From assembly GCA_963281155.1 (NCBI GenBank), contig CAUJLY010000003.1:4712001-4776000 (forward strand): DNA of 64,000 nucleotides, given 5' to 3'. Below the pieces are notes generated by a model. The model did no database searches, was not told the origin of the DNA, and saw only the letters and a program-made list of their open reading frames with translations. A program made the position numbers and the translations under genes. This DNA comes from Rhabditophanes sp. KR3021 (lineage: Eukaryota > Nematoda > Chromadorea > Rhabditida > Alloionematidae). Shown piece by piece: positions 14,096 to 25,567 of this stretch; the stretch's first letter is position 1; each line of letters begins with the position of its first letter.

Positions 14096-15441
14096 ATTTT
14101 GTTGTTTGGACAAGTTTTTTGTTAATTTTTGCTAGTTTATTTGATAATTAAATACAACATCCTGATTGTTGGATTAAATAAATTTGTGTTAAGGTACCTG
14201 CCATCTTTTTTACCACCAAATCAATCAAAGGTTCATAATGATTATAAATTTTGCTCTGATTTTATGATTAATTTAAACAAAATTTTATTATCAAAATGAT
14301 TCAGTAACCATTTGTTAATATAATATTTTATCTTCATCATTCTTGACAGGGTGACGTTATATGTGTGCTTATTAAAGAAAGCCTGAGGTAGATGGCAAAA
14401 ATAATGAGCTATCAATTTTATCATCTTCTTTTGTTACTGCAACAAAAGTTGTGATGAATAAAAATTGTAAAATGATAATAATTATGATGATGTAAAGATA
14501 TATTAAAGTTAGAAATTGAATGATAGAAATAGGGTTAATTTAATTGGCCAAAATATGTATTAAGCTTAATAGTATGACGGAGCAGAGTAAAAAAGTCGTG
14601 TTTATGGAAAGAAAATTATTAAAGATGTTTCATCAATAATAAGATATAAATAACGAGTGTTAGGTTTCAAATGAGAAAATCATTATATGACCCTTGTTAC
14701 TACATTCATAAGTAATAAAGGCATTTCATTTTTTAATTATAAAACTGCAAATTATTATTTTCAATTAAATCACTTCTTTCAAAATAATATTTTCACATCA
14801 GTAGAGACGTAACCTAATTCATCAATTATTAAATAATAATATTTTAAAGTATTTAAATGTATTTAAATAATTTAAAGTTTGTCCTTTAACAATGATTATT
14901 TATTATTATTACTAATATTATTATTATCAATTCTTTATAATATACATCTTTTTAGATATTCTTTTTGACAAAATTTGCTTTTTTCAAGTACGACCCATTT
15001 ATCCTTATCCGTCTCTTTATACTCATCTAGCTTTTGCCTATTATTACCGTAATTTAGATATATTTAGATATAATTCATGAAAACATTTATTTGAATGACT
15101 CAAACAGACCGTCAACTCATCCAAGCTATTTCTTTCTTTTAAACTTCTTCCAATTCGCCAATCATATTGTCTTTATCTTAATATGAACAAGATATGAATA
15201 CATGAAGATGTATGAGGGTTGCATCATAATAATATTGCCATTTATTACGCATCAACCATCTTTTTATCCAAAATAATATTTCATCTACCAACACTTTCTC
15301 CTCCCTAAGGACACTATCTTTAAATACTGCATTTTACTGAATTTGTGCCTCAATGTCACTAGATTCGCCTAAATGTCGCTAAGCACAGCCAATTTTAACA
15401 AGACTTTACCGAATTGGGGATGGGCAAGGACTGCCTCCTTC

Positions 15442-15449
15442 TATAAAAG
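15442..15449 (+). promoter_or_regulatory. Candidate TATA box of the ARID3 gene
   Basis: TATAAAAG occurs just after a locally GC-richer stretch (15405-15440), 5' of the ARID3 coding exons. If used, the transcript would start near 15475 and contain a 5' UTR intron ending at the TTCAG acceptor at 15875. Only the motif and its position support this. Confidence 0.3.
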
Positions 15450-15880
15450 ACTTCAAATAAAATGATCGTTTATATGGGTGCATTTATAGTTATTATAAAG
15501 TTGCTTACTTTAATGATATCAAGAGATAGAGAAGCAGAAATAATACATATGCTGTCACCAACTTCATTATCATTTTATTTAACTTTATTCACTGTCATCT
15601 GAATCGAAGTTTCGTCAAAGATCTTCTTCTCAAATTAAATAAATGTTGTTAAAGACCTACTAAGCTAACGACATTTTATTTATATACAGATGATGCGCCC
15701 CTTCTGATCACATTAATAAGACAGAAGGAGTCACATTTTCATTGGTTCGCGCTTGTATATAATATTAACTGTCTATAATATGTGTATAATGTAAACTGTC
15801 GTGATACGATTATTACTTTGTTTGCATTAAGTAATTTAGATACAATTTATATATCGTAATTTTCCTTTTATTCAGACTGC

Positions 15881-18800
15881 ATGTTGATCTCGACACATTC
15901 AACTAATATTGCTGCTCCTAATATGAGTGTTGATTCTAAACCACACTCTACATCCTCATCAATATCATCTCCAAGATCTCCATCTGGTGAAAACAATATT
16001 TTGGATGGAATCAAAAATTCTTCCAAACCAACAACTCCTTCCATAGACAAAAAATCACTAAAGAGATCTGCCAGCAGAGACTTCGATAGACACATTTCAA
16101 TCAGTCCTTCAAATGCTGTATCAACCACAAATCCTTCAACAACAACAATTAACACTGCTGCGATGGAGGCAGAAAAAGCTTTTACAAATTTTATAGCACA
16201 AACGTCTGGTAAGTAGATTTTTGATAATAACCACATTTCCCAATCTATTAAAAGTGCTTTCTCAAAATCACACATCTATTCATTTTAATAAGCCAATTAT
16301 TTTAGGAGCTTCATTTGCTAACAATTCCTTTGGATATCACAATCTCCCTCCGTTTTTCGCAGCAATGCAACAGAATCCTCTACTTCAAAGTCAGTTTATG
16401 AAACTTAATCATTTCAATGCATCGGCTACCTCAAGTGGTTCACATCAAAACTCCCCTGATCTAATTGAAAATGATGATGATTTCGAAGATCTGGAAGGTG
16501 TTGAACCAGAAGATTTATCTCTTCTTAGAGCTAAGAAACCAGAAGGTGAAGATGGACCAAACGGTCCCCAAGCGTGGTCGTACGAAGAACAATTCCAGCC
16601 TGTAAGTTTATCCCAAACTGACTCATTACACAATCTATTGTAATTTAACATTTTGATACTAAATGAAAAACAAATTATGTGACTTTCTATACTAGATATC
16701 AAAAATTGAGCCACTTTACAAATGCACTAATTTATGTGACTCTCAGAAACCATTTTACCTACTCTTTATGTATGAATTCGTGTAAGAGTAATTAATAATT
16801 GCAACCACACTCATTGATTACACTTTTGCAATCCTTTTAAAAAACAAGTCATCTTTTGTAAGCTGATATTATTGAAATGAGTGGTCTTAATTTGAGTTTC
16901 CGTATAAATGAGGATACTGTATCATTAGTGGGTTACATTCGACATAGCTTATTGACACAACCATATATTAATAGTATCATCAATGATAATATTTATAGTA
17001 TCAATTATTTTACAAGTGTGTTTAATTAACTATTCGATTGCTTTAATAAAAGTTATTTAGATATCGGTAGTATATTTTTTGGAAGATAAGTAAACATCAC
17101 CAGCTTTAATTCAACATAATAGAATTTATACTTCATTAATCATTGCTACTTGACTCACAAACCATATGAAATAATGTGTTTATAGTTAGAAACCTTTGGT
17201 AGAAACACATGTTTTCATTCTGAGTAGCTATTGTAATTAGATGTGAATTTATAATAAAGTTAAAAGCAACAATTTACTACTAGCTACTGCTATTTATTAC
17301 TAGTAGCACCAATTGTTATCTTCATCATTATACATTATTACAATTATTATGACTGCCATTCTAGGGACTTTGATAATGTTTAAAAGATGACAACAATAAT
17401 CATTTTATTTAAAATAATTTATTATTGATAAACTACAAAACATTTTACCGCAACCATAAAGTTGTTAAATCTTATATTTATTGATACTACAATTACAAAT
17501 CATATTATCACCAAACAATAGAGGAACATCCTTTGCGCAATGTTATTGCCATTGTTGTTCATATAATATATAGTTAATTGGAAAGCGGCTGTCAGTACTA
17601 GTCTACTTGATTGATCTGAATCATTACCACCTTAACCATACAAAAGAATTGCAAAAATATAAAATAATTCGGTAATGTCGTTTCATATCAAATTTCAATT
17701 CAATTATTTGCCTTGACAGTCTTTCATGTTAATAAAAATGATGATGGAGTGTAGATATTTCTTTATTCAAAAATTGTTAATGAAAGACGCATAATTATTA
17801 AGTATCATTGTTGACTTAAGATGGTGGTAATAAAATTGAGTAATGTGTGATTACAAAAAATGGGAGATTATATTTCCTTACAAACTTGATTTATTCTTTC
17901 TTTTCAGTTGTACAACCTATCCGATTCATCCGACCGGAAAGAATGGCTGGATGAATGGCTGGGATACATGCAGAAGATTGGAAAGCCTGTAACTAGAGTT
18001 CCAATCATGGCCAAGATGACCCTCGGTGAGTATGATTTGGCAATGAATTGTTTTAATTTTTGATCTTTAAGATTTATACGAACTTTATCGTTTGGTGGTT
18101 CATCACGGAGGATTAGTTGAAATAATTAATAAGAAGCTTTGGAGAGAAATCACAAAGGGGTTAAACTTACCCTCTTCGATAACTTCAGCTGCTTTTACTT
18201 TGCGAACACAATATCAGAAGTATTTATATGAATTCGAATGCGAAAAAGAAGGTCTGTCCAGACCTGAAGATTTACAACAGGCAATCGACGGGAATAGACG
18301 AGAAGGCCGTAGAAATCCCTCCTCATTGCCAGGATCTTCATTCCCTTATCAATTGGAAACTAATCCTGGGGCATTCTTCAGCAAGAATTTCAATGGAGCG
18401 TTTGGATTCAAAACTGATGAAGATTCCGGCCTAGCAATCACACCATCCCATCATGCTTTAGCTGCAGCATTTAAAGTAGAACAGATGGCTAATTATGAAG
18501 CTCATAGACAGTTTGAAATGATGCAAAGAGCTGCACATGAGGCTATTTCTAGGCAACAGGCTGTAAACGCCGCTTGTCAAATGAACATGCAACAACCAGC
18601 ACCTAGTCAAAATCAGAAAAACAATGGTGACACAAATCGAGATAGAGACAGCACAAGTAGTGTTGACAGTAATGAAAATGGCCCAGCTCCTAAAAAAGAA
18701 CGTAGAGAAAGTGTTAGTGAAGAAACGAGTGTAGTCAAAAGTTCTTCCACAAATAATGTAACTCCATCGGCTCATTTTAAAATTAACTCCATGAAAAGTA

Positions 18801-19120
18801 CTAATGAAAATTCGATGGTCGTGTCAATGGAACTTAATGGGAAAATGTATCAAGGAGTATTATTCGCCCAATCAGGAAATGCTCCACCAACTAATGGAAA
18901 CAATCTAAATAATGTACCAACAAACATGAATTCCCATTATAATCTACTTAAAAATTCATTGTCTTTAGCACATCAAGGCAATAGTCTCGGTGATTGTCCT
19001 CCAAATCATCCAAATTCGTCATCTTCACTTTTGTTTCCTACTGATCTCGCTAATTTCGTATCTACTTTACCGGCTCTCCCAATTACCGGTCTTTCAAGCT
19101 CTGGTAATTCATCCTTTTAG
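15881..19120 (+). CDS. ARID3: ARID3/dead ringer/CFI-1 transcription factor
   Basis: Sequence-specific nuclear transcription factor with an AT-rich interaction domain. Exons: 15876-16208 (ATG at 15881), 16306-16601, 17908-18025, 18072-19120, about 596 residues from this ATG. The N-terminus is Ser/Thr/Pro-rich, followed by an acidic block (LIENDDDFEDLEG). The extended ARID, about residues 209-310, starts at LYNLSDSSDRKEWLDEW and contains MAKMTLDLYELYRLVVHHGG, INKKLWREITKGLNLPSS and ITSAAFTLRTQYQKYLY, then the ARID3-specific AIDGNRREGRR. Near residues 488-510, SMVVSMELNGKMYQGVLF matches the REKLES beta half that is diagnostic of ARID3. The intron before the ARID exon is 1.3 kb, much longer than most here. 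An acceptor lies 5 nt before the ATG, so a further coding exon upstream cannot be excluded. AATAAA near 19506 could end the transcript. Confidence 0.93.
16602..17907 (+). other. Large intron of the ARID3 gene
   Basis: GTAAGT donor directly after the acidic-block exon and TTTTCAG acceptor directly before the ARID exon. Phase 0 is kept. At 1306 bp it is about 30 times the common intron size in this window. No open frame of note lies inside. Intronic enhancers are possible but not visible. Confidence 0.7.
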
Positions 19121-20200
19121 ATATGACTGAACATTTATCTTATTATTTGCATGGCCCTTTTAAGTGTTATCACAAAATGGACAATAGAATTATGTAGGAT
19201 TAAGCACTCACCCTCGAACAAACAATTTTATCAAGACTTTAATAACAAACCCAATTTTACTATTTTAAACACATCCTTTAATTCCTCAATCGTACTCATC
19301 CATTTTTATATAATATAATCATAACTTTAATCAATCTGTATCTTCATTTAAATATGTATCATGACAGTAATTTCTATATTTAGTTTCTGTACTTTATTCA
19401 TTAATTATTTCGAGCTTTTAAAGAATCATATATGTTTATTATCAATTCTTTGCCACATTGAGCTTGTATTCATTGTTTCGATTTAAATATTTTTGTATAA
19501 ACATAAATAAAAACTTCCGATTGAATAATTATACACAAATACTTGATGGATTAGAGTGAAGCACAGAAAATATAATCTTCTTTAATAAAAAATAAGTTAA
19601 CCAATCCAGAACACTTTTATTATGCTTACTAAATACATAAAGTGCTGCATTATTAAAAGCTAACGCAAAATATGTTTTAGTTTCCAATATAGAATATATA
19701 GAATATACAGAGTGGTATTTTGGTATTTTAAGGAATCGTATTCCGTTAATGCAACTTCTAATACAATATAAATATTTTCGTCAAGCAAATTGCATTAGGT
19801 TTTCGAATTAATTTAAACTGAATTAAATAAAATGATATAAAACGCACAAATCGTGCTATTTACTGGCACTGATTTTATTTTTAATTTATTAAAACAATAA
19901 AGCTTTAGATTTGTTATTACACCTTTAGTTTTGTTAAAATAAATAGCTCATTACCCTCAATGCTGTGCAATTTAGCTTTGCTTAAAGCTTTTAAAATAAC
20001 CAAATGCCTTCCCTATAACTCATCGTCATCTTATTTATTTTCTATCTTTTTGTCTCAAGCTTTGTATTTAAATCTTTCGAGTTTAACTATCTCGAATTGG
20101 GCTTTTATTAAAGAACATATTAAATAGGACCATTAATATTCAAACAATTCGACTGAATTGCTAGCAATTTTTAATTGTCAAAACTGTAAATTTTAATAAC
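19121..20200. other. Intergenic: ARID3 3' UTR and spacer
   Basis: AT-rich, no supported gene. It carries several AATAAA hexamers (for example near 19506) that could serve ARID3 polyadenylation. The remainder leads into the promoter of the next plus-strand gene. Confidence 0.5.
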
Positions 20201-20207
20201 TATATAA
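20201..20207 (+). promoter_or_regulatory. Candidate TATA box of the non-alpha receptor gene
   Basis: TATATAAATT lies 65 nt before the chosen ATG at 20266, a spacing that would leave a 5' UTR of about 35 nt. In such AT-rich DNA the motif alone is weak. Confidence 0.25.
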
Positions 20208-20265
20208 ATTGGCAAAGAAAGACTATTAAAGTATAAACTTTTTATTACTTTTTTTATTTGTGATT

Positions 20266-22736
20266 ATGGGTTCCTATACAACAATTATCTACATTTTTAT
20301 ATTAGCAATAACGATAGTCTTTGCTAAGGATAAAGCCGCCAGGGGAAATCGTGAGTTTTATTAATTGGAAACTAATCAATGATTATTATTGATAACTTCT
20401 TAAAATACTTATTAATAATGCCATTTAATAGATCTTCAATTGCCACCGATAGAAAATGACGATGAGGATAGATTGATGATTGACCTTTTTAAACAGTACA
20501 ACTCTTATATTCACCCTGTTAATGATAATTCAACTGGGAGTGCAATTATCATAAAGTTATCTTTAGCACTTAATTTATTAATATCAATTTCTGAAAAAAA
20601 CCAGGTTTGTACCCTTACAACCCGTCATTTTTCAACTCGTCATGAAGTAATCTTGAAATTTTAACAACTCCTCATTGGATAATAATGGATATTAAAGCAT
20701 TTAGATAAAGAATATAGGCGATTCACCTCGAATATATTTTACCTTATTTTCAAGCAGTGAGTTCGTAGCGGGCACTGATAAGTAATTCGTGTCACAGCTG
20801 CACTTTTTAAAAAGCTGCAAAAATGAAATATATTATCAATTGCGCACAAAAATAAATTAACTTTTTATAAGTTTAATATAATACCGAATTTGTATGACGA
20901 ATTGTACTAATTTTTATGTTGAGTTGATTAAATGACGAGTTGCAAAATGAAGATTTGTAAATATTTTTGCCAATTAGGTTATGCATACCAATATATGGTT
21001 GACAAAGAAATGGAATGATTCAAGACTAATGTGGTCACCGGAAAACTATGGGGGTATAAAAGAAATACGAGTTGCGCCGGAAAAGATTTGGTTACCTGGT
21101 AATTTGAATTCAAAACTATTATTTGTTATTTATTTTTAGACATTGTTTTGTTCAACAATGCAGACGGTAAGTTACCTTAAAACAGTTTGTTTTTTGAAAG
21201 TGGCATTTTTTAGGTAACTACGAACTAAGTTACATGTGCAATGTTATTATATCAAATACTGGAGAAATATTGTGGGTGCCACCTTCGATTTTTAAATCCA
21301 GTTGTGTCATTGATGTAACTTAATTTATCCGCTATTTTCAATAATCAAAATTATTTGTTTAGGTAGAGTTTTTTCCATTTGATGAACAAGTACGTTAAGT
21401 TATTTACAATATATTTAATAATTTAAGACTTGTCATTTAATTTTTGGATCGTGGACTTATAATAGTTCCGAAGTGAAGTTAGACTTTCTTGGAGCTGAAT
21501 ACATTGACTTGTCAGAATACACGTCAAGTGGAATATGGAATGTAATAGGTATTTAAATTTGTTACTTCATTTATTTAAATATCTCTTTATTATTAGATGC
21601 CCGAGGTGCTTTAACAAATAAGAGATCAAGAATAGAATTTCAATTGAAAGTTAGGAGAAAACCTCTTTTTTATTCAGTTGGTTAGTATAATTTAAATGTA
21701 TGCTTTTAACCTATTTTAGTTCTGATTTGCCCTGTTGTATTTATGGCGTTTTTGTCGATGAGTGTCTTCTATCTACCTACCCAGTCAGGTGAAAAGATGG
21801 GTAAATTGAATATGTAACGCTAAATAATCACTTCCTCCTTTTCAGGCTTAACCATGAACGTTTTATTGTCCGTAAGTATAAGAAATACTAAGTTAGTTCT
21901 ATTATCTTTTAGATTGTTGTGTTTTTACTGCTGGTATCTAAGATTCTCCCTCCTACATCCTCCTCAATTCCATTGATAGGTAATCTAACACCAAGAAATG
22001 TATAGTATTCTTAATATAATATCTTTTAGCAAAATATCTACTCCTAACCTTTGTTTTGAATATCATTACAATCGTAATCACAGTGGTGATCATCAACGTA
22101 CATTTCAGGAAGCCTTCAACACATCCTATGTCTCCATTCGTTAAAACTGTGTTTTTAAGAGTATTACCCAGAATTCTATGTATTGAACGGCCAAAATTAT
22201 TGCACAATCATAAAAAACGATTAATGACTAAAAATGATATGTTGACAATAGTAAATAATACGATTGTGATGGACAATTTTGGAGGAAGTGATAAAAAAGA
22301 TATCAACTATCATCACCCCTTTTGCCATTCTAATAATGTGCATCTAGTACCAAAGGGTATGGCTGAAAGTAGCATGAAGGCTGGATACGAAATGAATATT
22401 CTTCAATCCGAGACTAAGAACGAAGTCACGTTTAGGAAGGTTGATGACAACAACGATGAGGATGTGGAATTATCTGAAAACGCAATAGCTGCAATTGAGG
22501 CAGTTGCTTATATAACTAATAATATGAAAGCTCATAAAAAAGAAAAGTCATTGCGTGAAGACTGGAAATATGTGTCAATGACTATAGATCGTTTGCTATT
22601 GTATTTTTTTATTGGTGTAACTTTAGGTTCTACATATGGCATCATAGCCACAGCACCAACATTTTATGAGCGCATTGACCAGCAAACGGAATTAACTCGC
22701 CTAATTCATTTATATAGATCAGGAGCCAAAGGATAA
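20266..22736 (+). CDS. Nicotinic acetylcholine receptor-type subunit, non-alpha
   Basis: Cys-loop channel subunit. Twelve exons: 20266-20350, 20432-20604, 20978-21098, 21140-21166, 21214-21314, 21363-21389, 21428-21548, 21597-21680, 21720-21800, 21846-21871, 21913-21979, 22030-22736; the sum is 1620 nt, 539 residues. Signal peptide MGSYTTIIYIFILAITIVFA; MHTNIWLTKKWNDSRLMW; Cys-loop C166 to C180 (CVIDVEFFPFDEQTC, 13 between); FGSWTYN; KVRRKPLFYSV leading into M1; SGEK; M2 (about 274-296, GLTMNVLLSIVVFLLLVSK); M3 and THPM after it; a long cytoplasmic loop; M4 LLLYFFIGVTLGSTYGII; stop. The pre-M1 region has no vicinal Cys pair, so it is not an alpha subunit. GEK marks a cation channel. The extracellular end of M2 carries Lys where Glu is usual. 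Ten of eleven introns are 38-81 bp; the other is 373 bp. Confidence 0.92.
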
Positions 22737-24145
22737 AATCTAATAAAAACATATGTATTTATTTTGTGACAAAACTTACTGACAAACTTAATTGTGTGCC
22801 TTGTATAATGCTTTTAACTAGTAAAGCTTAACGTAGTTGTGTCTAATTATTCTATGCAGTTAACAATTTAAATAAATTTTTATATAATTTGTCAAATTGA
22901 AATCAATTCCGTAAATTAAATGTTCTACATAATTTGTCAGACATTAATAAAAAGAGTATCAAACTATTTGTTTCCATTGATAAAAAATGTTAGGAAACAA
23001 CACTTTTGTTGTCTTTATTTATGCCATTCAGAACGTTAGATTGATTGAAACCATTTGAGTGAATGTTTTCATTATGTGTGAAAGTGTTTTTACATATTTT
23101 TAAGTCTTCTTAAGTCGCTTCCGCATTTATTTTGTATTAAAAGCTGCCTTAAAATATTGTGCCACAAATTATAACAAATTGAATAACAACTTATGCCACA
23201 TCTTCAATTAATTATCATTTTCTTTATCAAATATTTAAACAAACACACAGAGCTGAAAATCTTATTTTGAGCACTACATTTAACATAAAAGTGTGTGATA
23301 CGATATTATATTTATTGTAGAAGGTAATTATGATACAAATAGTTTTGACAAATTAGTGTTTAATGTATGCTGAATTCAGTATGAAATTACATCCACTTTG
23401 TTAGCCTAATAACCAATGTAATTATGGTTTGAATGTAAGTACAATTTGTACATTATTGCGTATGATCTTAAGCATAAAATGTAATGGTTATTTTACTAAA
23501 AGTGTTGATGGTTTTCTTATATAAAAATCAAAAAACATTCTTTAGTATTTATTAAACTTGCAAACTAAAATTCATTTTAAATTAAATAATAAAGGAATAA
23601 TAGTTTTTTAATTTTAACAGTTTTCTCAATTTGCCAATATGCGTATCTATAAGATTTTAACCCTTGGAGATAGTTTACGATTTTTAAAGCTTAAATATTG
23701 TTTTAAGTACTCAAAATGATACTAAAATTATATGTTTTACTAAACCTTTAATTGTCATAAACATTATTATCCTTATTACAGAAACAGTTATTATATGATC
23801 GTGTACTCCTTTTATAAGTGATTGCTATAACAATCTTATATAAATTGCAGTGCACACTTATGCATATATTAGACATGGTAATATAGTTATGATTTTTTAA
23901 TATAATTTAGTGTTAATCGCAATTTATTACAAAGTTTTTTGCAAAACATATATGATTGCGTACTTTCACTCAAATTGAGATTCTCAGCTCTGTGTGAAGT
24001 GAATAGTAAGATAGAATAAAATATTAATAAAGTAAGACATTCAAACATACCTCTCTTAGTATGAAAATGGTATTATTGTTTATACTTAAAAAGTCAATTA
24101 CACACATTAAAAAAGAAAGTTTATTTCAGAAAAATACAGACAAAA
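22737..24145. other. Intergenic between convergent genes
   Basis: AT-rich with no open frame worth calling. It should hold the 3' UTR of the receptor subunit on plus and that of the ALYREF-like gene on minus. No repeats or RNA genes recognised. Confidence 0.5.
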
Positions 24146-24851
24146 TTAAACAGTGGCATTCATGTATAATTCAAGCTCTTTATCCATATCTTCGACTGAT
24201 TTCGTGGTATTAATTTTTACTGAGGGTTTAGTAGGCTTGGCTTGTTTTACATTTTTTGGATTTACTTTCATTGTCAACTTTAATACCCGTTTGTCAATTG
24301 AAACTCCTTTGAAATCTTTCATGATTTTGGTAATGTCTACCTTATTTTTGGCAACCAAGTTGCAAATACCAGTTGACTTGTTGTTTTTGCCAAGTTTGAT
24401 AGCAATATTTACTTTATATCCTTTAAATAAGACCTCCAAATCTTTTTTTGAAACATTGAAAGGGATGTTAGCAACTTCAAGTTCAAAAACTTCTTTAATC
24501 TGTGATTTGCTGTTGGGAGTGATAATATTCTTAATAATGTTTGCATGGCTGGAAGGATCGTGGCTTTGATTCAACTTACTTGTGATTGCAACTTTCTTGA
24601 TCATCTTTTGCTTTTTATCGACTTTCTTTGAATTTTTTCTGTTTTCTTGGGAAATATTTTTCTTGAAATTTTGTTTGTTCTTGATGACTTTGTTGAGCTT
24701 TGAAGAATCATGGTTTTTATTAAACTTATTGGACTGAAATTGATGAAGATGTGTAATTAAAAAATGTAGAATAGATATAACTTACTTTGACAGATTTCTT
24801 TTGGGCAATAATTTGGTCCAAAGACATGTCGATAGCAGAAACGGTGTTCAT
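24146..24851 (-). CDS. ALYREF: Divergent ALYREF/REF mRNA export adaptor
   Basis: mRNA export adaptor of the TREX complex; the family binds the helicase UAP56 and hands mRNA to NXF1. Exons 24851-24786 and 24733-24146; 217 residues. The N-terminus AIDMSLDQIIAQKK is the family UAP56-binding motif (consensus DMSLDDIIK). A lysine/asparagine-rich linker follows where orthologues carry RGG repeats. One RRM spans about residues 100-180 (FELEVANIPFNVSKKDLEVLF, then GVSIDKRVLKLTMKV). The C-terminus SVEDMDKELELYMNATV matches the second UAP56-binding motif (ELDAELDAY type). All three landmarks in order make the family assignment firm in spite of low RRM identity. The RRM lacks obvious RNP aromatic residues and the arms lack Arg-Gly pairs, so RNA contact has probably moved to lysines. 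Confidence 0.8.
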
Positions 24852-25567
24852 TTTGTTGAGGAAAGAACTGGAATTTCTAAGTTAGAAATGGTGTCTTATT
24901 CTGGTTATTAACGGTATTTATGCAACTTATCCTGATCTAAAAGTTGCTTGAAACTATTTAAAAATAGATTAATACACAATAGCAATTTAGATAGACTTGG
25001 ATGCTATTCGAGAAGTTAAATACAGCTTCCAATTCAGATAGTCTTTATTGTCCATATCTACAGATTAAGTTCCGCATGTACTATTTTATAAATAAGTTTA
25101 GCATGTACATCCAAACTGTTGTTGATCTCAAGCTATCAAAAATTAGATTGATTTGTCAAATGTACATCTTCAGATTTGAAATTAGATGTGAAGCATTATG
25201 TGAATGTTATTAATTTCTAAGCAATTACAGTGCAATTAATAAGCTCTCATTTATATTCATTTTTACCAATAACAACAACATGTCTACAACTAAATGGCAA
25301 TTTTTAAAATTGAATTACTCCATAATGTTTCTATTAGAATAAAATCATTCTAGTTAATTTAATTTTTAGTCTACTTATGCAGTATGGAACCCTTTATTTC
25401 AATTGATTTTTACCCTGGATAAAAAATAATAGAACTCTTTGAGCGAAAGCAATTACCAAAGTACATAACTATAGTATAAATACTTAGCTTTCAGTTAGTT
25501 TAATCATTCTTCATTTTAATTGTTTGAAGGTTTCTTATTTATTTCATTTCAGAAACTAATATTTAAT
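24852..25567. other. Intergenic between divergent genes
   Basis: Head-to-head spacer between the ALYREF-like gene and the acidic-protein gene, so both promoters should lie here. A TTTCATTTCAG acceptor ends at 25551, 16 nt before the plus-strand ATG, which suggests a 5' UTR intron. An open frame at 25001-25213 has no recognisable content. Confidence 0.45.

Larger units (their letters stand above)
4448..15441. other. 11-kb AT-rich gene desert upstream of ARID3
   Basis: Dense in TTAATTA-like, TATTTA-like and poly-T motifs, with no open frame over about 81 codons and no recognised protein, tRNA or rRNA. Short low-complexity repeats occur near 6.3, 10.7, 11.9 and 13.9-14.1 kb. Elsewhere in the window genes lie 0.1-2 kb apart, so this gap is exceptional. 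It probably carries upstream regulatory DNA of the neighbouring ARID3 gene, the receptor gene, or both; that is inference from position only. Confidence 0.5.

Noticed and set aside
15868..16275. 135-codon minus frame opposite the first ARID3 exon
   Set aside because: Antisense shadow of the Ser/Thr-rich ARID3 exon; no domain, no splice context.
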